64,000 nucleotides of DNA, taken from contig CAWGUU010000007.1 in the NCBI GenBank assembly GCA_963825765.1, positions 62,001-126,000 of the forward strand, written 5' to 3'. A model generated the notes under the pieces. It was not told the origin of the DNA and did no database searches. It saw nothing but the letters and a program-made list of their open reading frames with translations. The position numbers and the translations under genes were made by a program. This DNA comes from CAWGUU01 sp963825765 (GTDB lineage: Bacteria; Actinomycetota; Acidimicrobiia; Acidimicrobiales; AC-14). How positions within the stretch are numbered: the first letter of the stretch is position 1; each line of letters starts with the position of its first letter. This document shows positions 19,230 to 28,083 of the stretch, piece by piece.

Positions 19230-20865
19230 ATGAGCGTCAGAGGCCGTCATCCGGCAAGCCTGCGGTGGCGCGCCGTGGTGGTGCTCCTCGTCTGGGCCCT
19301 GGCCGCCACCGCGTGCTCCTCGACGGACGACGCTGGCGGTGCCGGGACGATCGTCTACGCCGCGGCCGAGGAGCCGGCCGGTTTCAACTACAACAAGGCC
19401 GAGAACGAGACGTTCACGGCGCGGGACCTGGCCGAGAACCTGTACTTCTACGCCTCCAAGGCCGACCCTGGCTACCGGATCACGTTCCCAGGACTGGCCG
19501 GTCAGCCCACGCTGGTTTCGAAGGAGCCACAGGTCGTCGAGTGGCGGATCAGGGACGAGGCGGTCTGGAGCGACGGAACGGCGGTGACGTCCGAGGATCT
19601 GCGCTATTTCAGGGAGCAGTTGATCGACAAGGACAACCTCGGCTCCGAGCACGATGGCTACGACCTCATGAGCGATGTCGCCGCCGTCGACGACAAGACC
19701 ATCCGAGTCACGTTCTCGCCGAAGCCGTACACCGACTACGAGATGCTGTGGAACGCGGTGCCGCAGGCTGCGCACCTCAAGGCCCAACCCGGCGGCTTCA
19801 ACACCGGGCTCGACGAGTCGCCCGGCCCGTCGGCCGGGACCCTTCCAGTTCAAGGAGTGGAAGAAGGGCGAGAGCATCACCCTGGTCCGCAATCCCCGGT
19901 GGTGGGGCCAGCCGCAGCCGGCCCTGCGATCGATCGTGTTCCGGTTCATCCCCGAATCCGGCGCCCAGATCAACGCCTTGGCCAACGGGGAGGTCGACAT
20001 GATCGCGCCCGAGCCGGACGTCGACGTCGTCCGGCAGCTGGCGGACGTGGCCGCGACGGGTGCCGCCGCCCACACGCTGGCGTTCGGCCCAAGCTGGGAC
20101 CTCTTCACGTTCAACCTGCGCAATCCCATCCTGGCCGACGTGCGCGTGCGGCGGGCCATCGCCCACGCCGTCGACCGCGACCGGATCGTCGACACGGTGC
20201 TGAAGCCCATCACGACCGACGGCAAGCGCCTCGACAACTCGGTGTACATGAACAACCATCCCGCCTACGAGGCACACGGCGCCCAGTACGCAAGGCCCGA
20301 TCCTGACGCGGCGCGCCGGCTGCTCGACGAAGCGGGATGGGTCATCGGGCAGGGCGGGGTCCGAGAGAAGGATGGCAACCGGCTCTCGATGCGGATCACC
20401 GCTCCCGCCGGCTTGGCCCGGTACGAAGAGACGGCGGATCTGGCCATCGCCCAGCTTCGGGAGGTCGGGATCGAGCTGCGGTCCGACGACTGCGACCTGG
20501 GCTGCCTGGCGGAGCGGGCCTACCAGGGCGATTTCGACGTCCTTGCCTCCGGGTGGGGCGGCAACATGGCGGCCGTCAGCCTGATCAAGAACATCTTCTC
20601 GACGGGCGGTGAGCAGAACTTCGGCAAGTTCAGCAGCCCTGCGTTCGACGCCCTCATTGAGCAGGCCCTCACCGTCCCGGACGCCAGCCAGCAGGCCGCC
20701 ATCGCCAACCGGGCCGACGAGGCGCTGTGGGACGAGCTGCCTGCGCTCCCGCTGTACCAGGCGCCCACGCTGCTGGCGGTGAGCTCGAGGTTCGTCGGCA
20801 TCGCCGACAACCCCAACGGCGACGGGGTCTTCTGGAACTCCCACACCTGGACCGAGCGAGGCTGA
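19230..20865 (+). pseudogene. Peptide/nickel-type extracellular solute-binding lipoprotein, frameshifted
   Basis: A family-5 solute-binding protein (DppA/OppA type) read in two frames. The first runs from ATG 19230 with a lipobox (LAATAC) through EEPAGFNYNKAE and DEAVWSDGTAVTSEDL to about 19838. The second continues GPFQFKEWKKGESITLVRN to the stop at 20865. The join needs removal of one base at about 19839 (GGGACCC read as GGGCCC). Both halves are otherwise intact and of family length, so this is either a recent mutation or an assembly error. It would capture peptides for the two permeases directly downstream. Confidence 0.88.
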
Positions 20866-20879
20866 CAACGAGCAGCCCG

Positions 20880-21869
20880 GTGGGAACGCCAGGGCTCCTC
20901 CCGTTCATCGTTCGCAGACTGGCGCTGTCGGCCGTGGTCGTGGTGCTGGCCAGCGTCGTGACCTTCGGGCTGGTCGCCGTCTCGGGCGATCCCCTCGCCC
21001 GCTACCGGACCGCACCGCAAGCCCACCAGGATGCCGTTCGCCAGCTCGAGCGCCAGCTCCACCTCGACCGGCCCGTGCCGGTGCGCTACGGCATCTGGGT
21101 CGGCGGCCTGCTGCACGGCGACCTGGGCCGGACGATCGACGGCCGGGACGTCGGGGGCTTGGTATGGCGAGCGTCGGGGGTGACCGCACGGCTGCTGGTG
21201 CCGTCCGTTCTCATTGCCCTGGTCCTGGCGTTGGTGATCGGGTCGCTCTCGGCCGCCCGTCACCATACGTGGGTCGATCACGGGGGAACGCTGCTCGCCT
21301 TCGTCCTGCTGTCCGTGCCCGCCTTCTGGCTCGGCTGGCTGGTGCGCGACCTGGCCGTACGGGTGAACAACCGCACGGGCACCAGGCTGCTCTCCTTCGT
21401 CGGCGAGCGGAGCATCGTGCCGGCCGGCGGCGTGCTCTGGTCGATCGTCGACAGGCTCCAGCACCTCGCCCTGCCGGCCCTCACCCTCGCCCTGCTGGCG
21501 GCGGCGGGATGGTCGCGGTTCCTACGGTCGAGCATGCTGGACTCGCTCGGCTCCGACCACATCCGCACGGCGAGAGCCAAGGGCCTTCCCGAGTGGCGCG
21601 TCGTCGGCCACCACGCCCTCCGAACCAGCCTGGTGCCGCTCACGACCGTCGTTGCCCTGAGCATCGCCGGCTTCATCGGCGGCGCAGTCGTGATCGAGAC
21701 GGTGTTCAGCTGGCCGGGCCTGGGCCAGGTCCTCCTGAACGGCGTCCGAGACCACGACGTCAACGTGGTGTCGGGCTGCCTGCTGATCGCGGCGCTCGCC
21801 GTGGTCGTTCTCAACCTGGCGGCCGACATTGTCTGTGCGGTGCTGGACCCGAGGACCCGAAGTGCCTGA
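20880..21869 (+). CDS. ABC transporter permease, DppB/OppB type
   Basis: About 329 residues from GTG 20880. It is a polytopic membrane protein with a first helix (LALSAVVVVLASVVTFGLVAV), a DPLARY and LHLDRPVPVRY region, and the family EAA-like loop (RTARAKGLPEWRVVGHHALR). The end WPGLGQVLLNGVRDHDVNVV is typical of DppB. It lies 14 bases after the binding-protein gene and overlaps the next permease. Confidence 0.9.
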   Translation: MGTPGLLPFIVRRLALSAVVVVLASVVTFGLVAVSGDPLARYRTAPQAHQDAVRQLERQLHLDRPVPVRYGIWVGGLLHGDLGRTIDGRDVGGLVWRASGVTARLLVPSVLIALVLALVIGSLSAARHHTWVDHGGTLLAFVLLSVPAFWLGWLVRDLAVRVNNRTGTRLLSFVGERSIVPAGGVLWSIVDRLQHLALPALTLALLAAAGWSRFLRSSMLDSLGSDHIRTARAKGLPEWRVVGHHALRTSLVPLTTVVALSIAGFIGGAVVIETVFSWPGLGQVLLNGVRDHDVNVVSGCLLIAALAVVVLNLAADIVCAVLDPRTRSA

Positions 21870-22809
21870 TCCCGGCCACCGCGTCGGGCTGGGACGACGC
21901 TTCCTCCATCAGCCGCTCGCCGTCGCCTCCCTCGTCGTCCTGGCCGCCCTTCTCGTCTTCTCGCTGTTGGGACCGCGGGTCACGGGTCACGGCTACGCCG
22001 ACACGTGCTGTCCCGCCTCCCAGCCGCCTTCGCTCTCGAACCCGATGGGCACCGACGGGCTCGGCCGCGACCTGCTGTCCCGAGTGGCGCGCGGGCTCCA
22101 ACGCAGCCTGGTCGTGGGCCTGCTGGTGGCGGCCATCTCCACCGTCGTCGGGGTCGGCGTGGGCGCCGTGGCCGGGTACTACCGGGGGTGGATGGACGAG
22201 CTGATCGCCCGGTCCATCGACCTCTTCCTCATCGTCCCGGAGCTGGTCGTCCTGCTGGTCCTGGCCAACCGGGCGCGAAGCCAGCGCGACAACTGGCTGC
22301 TCGTCTCCCTGAGCATCGCGCTCGTGACGTGGCCGGTCATCGCCAGGGTGACGCGGGGCCTGTTCCGGTCCATCAGCGAGACCGGGTACGTGGAGGCGGC
22401 GCGGGCCGCTGGAGCCTCGGATCGCCGGATCCTCGCCCGCCACCTCCTGCCCAACGCGGCCGGACCGATCGTGGTGGCCGCCACGCTGGCCGTGGCGTGG
22501 GCCATCCTGGCCGAGGCGGCCCTGGGCTTCCTCGGCTTCGGGCCCACCCGGCCCGACACGTCCCTCGGCGTGCTGGTGGAGGACGGCACGAATGCACTGG
22601 CCACCCGGCCGTGGCTGTTCTACTTCCCGGGAGCTGTCCTTCTCCTCGTGTGCCTGTGCGTCAACTTCGTGGGCGATGGGGTCCGCGACGCGATCGACAC
22701 CCGGGCCGATCGCCGGACGCGCCGCCGTCCAGCCCCGGCCCAGGCCGTTCGGAGCGGCGTGGTCGAGGGGGGTTGGCCAGTGCTGCCGGACCCTCCGCCC
22801 GCCGACTGA
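21862..22809 (+). CDS. ABC transporter permease, DppC/OppC type
   Basis: About 315 residues. GTG at 21862 overlaps the stop of the previous gene. DppC features are the long periplasmic segment after helix 1 ending NPMGTDGLGRDLLSRVARG, and the ATPase-contact loop EAARAAGASDRRILARHLLPNA. The GFGPTRPDTSLGVLVEDG pattern follows. The C-terminal tail is Arg/Pro-rich. It completes the membrane part of the importer whose ATPase is encoded in the opposite operon. Confidence 0.9.
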   Translation: MPDPGHRVGLGRRFLHQPLAVASLVVLAALLVFSLLGPRVTGHGYADTCCPASQPPSLSNPMGTDGLGRDLLSRVARGLQRSLVVGLLVAAISTVVGVGVGAVAGYYRGWMDELIARSIDLFLIVPELVVLLVLANRARSQRDNWLLVSLSIALVTWPVIARVTRGLFRSISETGYVEAARAAGASDRRILARHLLPNAAGPIVVAATLAVAWAILAEAALGFLGFGPTRPDTSLGVLVEDGTNALATRPWLFYFPGAVLLLVCLCVNFVGDGVRDAIDTRADRRTRRRPAPAQAVRSGVVEGGWPVLPDPPPAD

Positions 22810-23208
22810 GGGCCGGCTGTCCCAGGGACGGTCCGCCGACCTGGCCCAGGCCCCGGGCCGCGGTGCTGGTGGCGCATTAGCTCGACCCGCCCGACGACCG
22901 TGTGAGGTCGTGGCGGTGTCGGTCATGGTTGTCCCACTCGCCTCAGTCGCAGTGCTACCCGGTCTGTGCGCCGCCCCCGGTGACGCCCGGGCGCGTCCAC
23001 TGGGGCACCGGTCGACCGCTGTTTCTGGGACCCGTCGGCAAACCGTGCTCGTCGGTGCGCAAGACGGAGTGGGTCGGGAACTGCGGCCAACCCTCGGGCG
23101 AGTCCTCCCACGCCTCCCGCCGCGACACCCTGGTGATGGGCAAGCCCGACCATCAGCGGCTGACGGTAGTCTTCCGTCGTAGATCGCTACGCAAGAAGGA
23201 GCATCACG
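22810..23208. other. 399-base gap without a clear gene
   Basis: No convincing coding frame. A minus-strand reading around 22955-23143 (WEDSPEGWPQFPTHSVL...) looks protein-like, but it has no site for initiation and matches nothing I recognise. It could be a decayed fragment. The promoter of the C26 gene should lie near 23150-23195. Confidence 0.5.
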
Positions 23209-23934
23209 GTCAGGCCGATCATCGGAATTGCAGCGTATCCGCGCTTGGTCGAGACGGCGTTCGGTCCGACGCTCCTCCACACTGTGTCGCGCTTTTACAT
23301 CTCGAGCGTCGAGCGCGCGGGCGGCACAGCAATCGTCCTGCCGGTGACCACGGTCGACCGCGTGGCCGAGGTTCTCAGTCTGGTGCACGGCGTCCTTTTC
23401 ACGGGTGGCGGCGACGTCCAGCCCTCGCTGTACGGAGAGTCGCCGATGGATCGCACGCGCGGAGTCGATCCGGAGCGAGACGATTTTGAGATCGCCGTCT
23501 TCCGGCAGTCGATGGCCGCCGGTCTTCCCATCCTGGGCATTTGCCGAGGGATGCAGCTGATGAACGTCGCCCTGGGCGGCACCCTGGTCCAGGACATCTT
23601 CGCGGCCACGGGACAGTTCCACTACGACGACCGCCGATGGAGCGAAGGCGTCCACCGCATCAAGGTCGAACCGGACAGCAGCGTGGCCGCCGCGCTGGGC
23701 GAGACAGATCTGGCCGTGAACTCAGTACACGATCAGGGCCTGGGTCGCGTGGCCACGGGCGTCCGGCCGGTGGCTTGGGCGGATGACGGCTCGGTCGAGG
23801 CCATCGAGGTCGAGGCGCCCCAGCTCGTCTTCGCCGTGCAGTGGCACCCCGAGATGCTCGAGGACCAACCCGAGCAGCGGGGTCTCTTCAATCACTTCGT
23901 CGAGCAATCCCGCGCCTATGCGGCGGGAGCGTGA
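23209..23934 (+). CDS. Peptidase C26 / gamma-glutamyl-GABA hydrolase-like glutamine amidotransferase
   Basis: A class I amidotransferase-fold hydrolase. The nucleophile Cys lies in GICRGMQLMN, the catalytic His in WHPEML, and the GGGDVQPSLYGE motif is characteristic of PuuD-like enzymes. The homology begins at VRPIIGIAAYPR, upstream of the first normal start (TTG 23245). AAGGAG (23196-23201) lies 7 bases before a GTC codon at 23209. The native start was probably GTG there, changed or misread. If TTG 23245 is used, about 12 residues of strand 1 are lost. The gene is convergent with the ATP-grasp operon. A role in releasing gamma-glutamyl groups is an inference. Confidence 0.85.
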   Translation, partial: VRPIIGIAAYPRLVETAFGPTLLHTVSRFYISSVERAGGTAIVLPVTTVDRVAEVLSLVHGVLFTGGGDVQPSLYGESPMDRTRGVDPERDDFEIAVFRQSMAAGLPILGICRGMQLMNVALGGTLVQDIFAATGQFHYDDRRWSEGVHRIKVEPDSSVAAALGETDLAVNSVHDQGLGRVATGVRPVAWADDGSVEAIEVEAPQLVFAVQWHPEMLEDQPEQRGLFNHFVEQSRAYAAGA

Positions 23935-24024
23935 CCCGAGCGAGCCCTCCGGTCTTGATCGAGTAGCGAACCCGGTTGAGTAGCGACAGCGGGCGACCTC
24001 GGTAGTTGACCGGCGCGTGGCGTG

Positions 24025-25407
24025 CTACGCCTCCTCCAGCAAAGCCATCTCGACGAGCCCGTCCAGCTCGCGGGCCTCCCGCGACGACGGGGCCACGGAG
24101 GTGGTCTCGACGTAGCCACACGCGGGGAGGGCGCCCAGGATGTGGAGCATGACCCCCGCCCCCCGGTCCGGATCCCAGAGCAGTCGGCGCCGGGTCAGGG
24201 CCGCAACAGCCCGTGCGACTGTGAGGCCCGCCAGCGCGTCGGGGCGGAAGAGACGGCGGTGGACGTAGGCGAGAGGTCGCCCCGAGCGCTCGAGGTTGCC
24301 GGCGGGGCCGAGCCGGTCGCCCACGGCCGCCTCGACGTAGGCCATCACGTGGGTCGGGGCCAGCTTCCGGACATTGACCTCGGCCGCCAGCAGTCGTCCG
24401 TCCTGGTAGCCGACGAAGTCGACGCCGAAAGTCCCGTGGATGCCGATCCCGGCCAGCGCCTGCCCGATCCGGCCGACGACAGCGGCGATCTGGTCCCGGA
24501 ACTGTTCGCGGCAGGGACACGTGCAGCCGAGGTAGTGGCCGTGCTCGACGGTCTGCTCGTGGGTGGCCCGCACGCTCACCGCGCCGGCCTTGTCGATGGT
24601 TCCCTGCCCACTGGGGGAGCTGGACGCCCCGGGCACGAACTCCTCCACGATCGCGCCACCTCGCCGGATCTCCGACACGAACCGCTCCCACGGCTGCATG
24701 ATCGTCTCGACCGCCTCCTCCAGGCTCCCGGTGCGGAGCAGCTCGGCGCAGACGATGACGACGTTGCCGAGGCCTGCCGACCAACCCACGTCGTCGAGTT
24801 TGACGACGACGTGGGTCGCGGGCGGTGTCGCCCGAGCCAGGCGGTTGGCCTCGGCCGTCACCTCCTCCACCGAGAATTGGGCATCGACGGGGCCCCGGAA
24901 GCTCGGGACGTGTGCCTCCGCGAACAGCCTCTTGCTCCCGGACTTGCTGCCCCACTTTCGGGCCAGCGTGAGCGGTCCCTCCTCGGCCTGGATTCCCAGG
25001 GCGGCTTCGAGTCGTTCCATCTCCGGCGACGCCGAGACATTGACAAGCACTGCCTCGTCCGCGGTGTCGACCTCGCCCCGGATCCGGTCCACAAGCTCTC
25101 GGTCCTCGACGATCAGCTCCGCCAACGGGCGGGCGTCCTGGGAGCGCGGCCAGAGTTGCACCAGGCGGGACCGAGCCGAGCGCTCGTCGTCGGCACCGAA
25201 CCCGAGCAGATCCCTGAAGTGGTACGCCAAGATGTCTTCGGCGATGGGGGAGGGCATCACGAGCACGACCTTCGTCGCGGGACGGGCGAGTGCACCGAGA
25301 TGGCACAGCGCACGCTCCACGAAATGCGGAACGTAGGGAAGCTCCCGCACGAGCCCCTCGCTGTAGGCCAGAGAGTAGGCCGCGACGTACACGACGGACG
25401 ACGGCAC
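24025..25407 (-). CDS. PGM1-like peptide ligase (pre-ATP-grasp / ATP-grasp)
   Basis: 460 residues; GTG at 25407. The N-terminal third (LPYVPHFVERALCHLGALA ... DRIRGE) resembles the pre-ATP-grasp domain. The ATP-grasp part holds VVVKLDDVGWSAGLGN, AIVEEFVPG and the metal-binding GTFGVDFVGYQDGRLLAAEVNVRKLAPTHV region split by short loops. This order fits the PGM1 group, whose founding member joins amino acids to peptides in pheganomycin synthesis. It is the last gene of a tight minus-strand operon after the methyltransferase and FAD-oxidase genes (16-base gap). The product is probably a ligated or modified amino acid or peptide; the substrate is unknown. Confidence 0.8.
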   Translation of the reverse strand: MPSSVVYVAAYSLAYSEGLVRELPYVPHFVERALCHLGALARPATKVVLVMPSPIAEDILAYHFRDLLGFGADDERSARSRLVQLWPRSQDARPLAELIVEDRELVDRIRGEVDTADEAVLVNVSASPEMERLEAALGIQAEEGPLTLARKWGSKSGSKRLFAEAHVPSFRGPVDAQFSVEEVTAEANRLARATPPATHVVVKLDDVGWSAGLGNVVIVCAELLRTGSLEEAVETIMQPWERFVSEIRRGGAIVEEFVPGASSSPSGQGTIDKAGAVSVRATHEQTVEHGHYLGCTCPCREQFRDQIAAVVGRIGQALAGIGIHGTFGVDFVGYQDGRLLAAEVNVRKLAPTHVMAYVEAAVGDRLGPAGNLERSGRPLAYVHRRLFRPDALAGLTVARAVAALTRRRLLWDPDRGAGVMLHILGALPACGYVETTSVAPSSREARELDGLVEMALLEEA

Positions 25408-25423
25408 CGTGCCGCTCGCAGAC

Positions 25424-27298
25424 CTACCCGGAGGAACCGTCGGCGTGCCCCGGGCGCATTCCGGTCTCGGCGAGGACAGGCGTCCTTGCTTCGGCCATCG
25501 TCTCGCTCGAGCCCACGAGTCCGGCGGACCGGCCCGGGTGATACAACTCGTGCATGGGATGGCTCTGGCCCCGGAAGGCGGCCAGCACCGCCTGGGCGAC
25601 ACTCGGTGCCTGGGCGAAGCCGCCGGTGTTGTGGCCGCCGGTAACCACCAGCACCCCCGTGGCGGCGGGAAGAACCTCGAGTACGCCGAGTCCGGTGGCC
25701 GTCCAGGGGCGGACGCAGAGGCGGCGGCTGGAAGCGAGCAGACCGCTGTCCAGCGCCGCCGCGTGGCCCCGGGGGAAGAAGGCGCGCGTGTTCTCCTCCA
25801 CCGCCGCGTAGAGCGCATCGAGCTCGTCGGGCAGGATGTTGCCGGGATGCAATCCTGTGTACCCGTAGCCCGAGCCGTACACCAGCACGTCGTCGCCGTG
25901 GGCATCGCGGGCGACCGTTACGTTGGCGTCCTCCGCCATGTGGCCCTTGCGGGCCAGCTTGAGGGAGTTCTCCAGCTTCGGCTCGAGGTTCGGCAGGGTC
26001 ATCCAGACCCCGAGGACGCCCTGGATGAGGCCGGCCGACGCGGTGCCGGCCAGAAGCTCCTGGCCGTATACGCCGGTGGAGAGCACGTAGTGGTCGGCCG
26101 CGACGACCCCCAAGTCCGTGGCCAGGCCCGCCACTCGCCCAGCACGGCGGCAGATCTTCCGGACGCTCGTTTCCCACGACATGGTCGCCCCCGCGGCCTC
26201 GAGGACGTCGAGGAGCTTGGCCACGAAGTCGTGGACGTTCACGGTGAAACCGACGACCTCGATGCCCCCGGCGACCAGGCCGCTGGTGCACGCGTCGGCC
26301 AAGGCCGGGTATCGCGCCTCGATAGCGAGCGGTTCGAGCCTTCCCCGTAGCGCTCCGATGGCCTGGTGGCGCGCGACGGACCGCTCGAGATGGGCGGGGT
26401 CGGTGTAGAGCCGAAGGATCCCGTCTCGAAGCTCGACACCGTCGAAGAGCTGGGGCATGTCGGCCCGTAGGTCCTTCCAGAGCGAATGGCTCTCGGTATT
26501 GAACGCGAAGATGTCCTGGTTGAATGACCTGGCCAACCAGGGCGCCACCCGCTGATGGACGTCGATCCATCCGCGCTCGTCGGGGCCGAGGCTGTCCTCG
26601 CTGCAGATGCGCCATCCGCAGCTCGACACGGGGTCGCGGAAGAGCTGTGCGGCGATCCCTGAGCCATCCTGGTCGTTGTAGTTGTCGGCTTCGGTCAGGG
26701 TGAACATGCGGGCGTTGCCGCCTCCCCGCGTACAACCGAAGCGGCGCCAGTCGGCCGCGGTCCGCGGGTCGGGGCAGGCGTCGAGGATGTGCACGCGGAA
26801 TCCGGCTCGGACCAGGCGGAGCGCAGTCATCACCCCGACGATGCCCGCCCCCACCACGACCACCGATTCCCGGGGTCCGGGCTGTCGGGATCGTCTCGGC
26901 CGCCGGGCGACCGGGCTGGTGGCGCACGTGACGTGGCGGTTGTAGAGCCGTTCGGCTTCGCGGAGCATGGCGAGGTCGGCATTCGGGCCTCGGGCGAACA
27001 CCCGGTGGATCGACATGCCCGCCTGAGGGAGCGCCGCACGGACCGGGCCGGCGGAAGCGCCGTCCTTGACCACGACGAAGCGACGGGTGTCCGGCATGAG
27101 CTGCCGCCAGGCCTCCACCTCCGCCGGCCCCAGCTCCTGCTCGGTGAGGATGGTGTCGGGGCGGTAGGCGGCGATGGCCGACCGCAGGGATTGCCCGTTC
27201 CGCCCGGTCTGGTCGGCGAGCTCCGGTCGGTAGGAGCACTGGCGGCCGAGCAGAGTCGTTGCGACGGCCGTCATCGGGTACGTGACGAGGATCCTCAT
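25424..27298 (-). CDS. FAD-dependent DAO-type oxidoreductase with extra N-terminal domain
   Basis: 624 residues. ATG at 27298 is followed by MRILVTYPM. Residues 1-130 form an extra domain resembling the partial nucleotide-binding fold of 2-hydroxyacid dehydrogenases, without a clear GxGxxG. Residues about 145-600 are a D-amino-acid-oxidase-type fold, with the FAD motif VVVVGAGIVGVMTALRLV and an internal GGIEVVGFTVNVHDFVAKLL substrate-domain segment. The FAD-binding end is CVRPWTATGLG plus VVTGGHNTGGF. It probably oxidises the amine of an amino-acid-like intermediate. It sits 17 bases after the methyltransferase gene and 16 before the ligase gene. Confidence 0.85.
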   Translation of the reverse strand: MRILVTYPMTAVATTLLGRQCSYRPELADQTGRNGQSLRSAIAAYRPDTILTEQELGPAEVEAWRQLMPDTRRFVVVKDGASAGPVRAALPQAGMSIHRVFARGPNADLAMLREAERLYNRHVTCATSPVARRPRRSRQPGPRESVVVVGAGIVGVMTALRLVRAGFRVHILDACPDPRTAADWRRFGCTRGGGNARMFTLTEADNYNDQDGSGIAAQLFRDPVSSCGWRICSEDSLGPDERGWIDVHQRVAPWLARSFNQDIFAFNTESHSLWKDLRADMPQLFDGVELRDGILRLYTDPAHLERSVARHQAIGALRGRLEPLAIEARYPALADACTSGLVAGGIEVVGFTVNVHDFVAKLLDVLEAAGATMSWETSVRKICRRAGRVAGLATDLGVVAADHYVLSTGVYGQELLAGTASAGLIQGVLGVWMTLPNLEPKLENSLKLARKGHMAEDANVTVARDAHGDDVLVYGSGYGYTGLHPGNILPDELDALYAAVEENTRAFFPRGHAAALDSGLLASSRRLCVRPWTATGLGVLEVLPAATGVLVVTGGHNTGGFAQAPSVAQAVLAAFRGQSHPMHELYHPGRSAGLVGSSETMAEARTPVLAETGMRPGHADGSSG

Positions 27299-27315
27299 GC
27301 CGCGATGGGCGGTGG

Positions 27316-28065
27316 TTAGCGCGGTGTTCCTTGACGGAGGTAGACGGGCCAACTCACTCGTCGTGCCCGTTCCGGGTCCCCCCAGGCCTCCCGGAACTCA
27401 CCGGCGAGGACGTCCAGCGGATCGGCGCCATGGGCCTCCCGGTACTTCAGGGCCGCCGACCATGTTCGGAAGCCGCTGACAAGCTGGTCGAGCGTCCAGT
27501 CCATGTGCATACGGAAAACGCGCCGGGGCAGCTCCTCGAAGGGGAAGGGGATGTCCTGGTAGGTGTGGTCGGCGAGCGTGCGCTTGGGCCAATACGGCCC
27601 CAGGAGCTCGACGTAGAGCCTCTCGATGACGAGGTTGACGTCGTCGTCGACCGACTCGAGCCCGTAGCACCAGATGGCGAGCACCCCGTCCGGCCTCAAG
27701 ACGCGGCGCACCTCTTCGTAGAAGTCGTCGATCCGGAACCAGTGTGCGGCCTGCCCGGACGTGACCAGGTCGACCGAGTCGTCCTTCAACGTGGTCTGTT
27801 CGGCGGCCTCGACCCGGTACTCCACTCGGGGGTGGGGCCAGGCGTTGGCGATCTGGGCGGCGCTGGCATCGGTCGCGTAGACCTTGTCGAAGTACTCGGC
27901 CAGCCGAACCGCGGCCTGCCCGCTCCCCGTTCCGGCGTCCCACGCCTGCTCGTTGCGCGCCGCGGCGGCCGCGACGGTCTTGAACAGGTCCTCCGGGTAG
28001 CTCGGTCGGCCCGCGCCGTAGCTTTCGGCCAGCTCGGAGAAGTGGTCATCGAACTGAAGGATCAT
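27316..28065 (-). CDS. Class I SAM-dependent methyltransferase
   Basis: 249 residues with the Rossmann-type methyltransferase order: motif I WDAGTGSGQAA, post-I acidic residue in VYATDAS, VDLVTSGQAAHWF (motif II/III) and VLRPDGVLAIWCYG. The N-terminal FSELAESYGAGRPSYPEDLF is the pattern of the group that includes yeast-Crg1-like and UbiE-like enzymes. The next ATG upstream (28083) adds six residues. It is the first gene of the three-gene operon, so it probably methylates a small carboxylate or amine in the same pathway. Confidence 0.88.
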   Translation of the reverse strand: MILQFDDHFSELAESYGAGRPSYPEDLFKTVAAAAARNEQAWDAGTGSGQAAVRLAEYFDKVYATDASAAQIANAWPHPRVEYRVEAAEQTTLKDDSVDLVTSGQAAHWFRIDDFYEEVRRVLRPDGVLAIWCYGLESVDDDVNLVIERLYVELLGPYWPKRTLADHTYQDIPFPFEELPRRVFRMHMDWTLDQLVSGFRTWSAALKYREAHGADPLDVLAGEFREAWGDPERARRVSWPVYLRQGTPR

Positions 28066-28083
28066 CTCAACCGCCCTTGTCAC

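Noticed and set aside
22955..23143. Minus-strand 62-codon frame with a protein-like sequence.
   Set aside because: No ribosome site, no recognised family and no partner; kept only as a remark on the gap.
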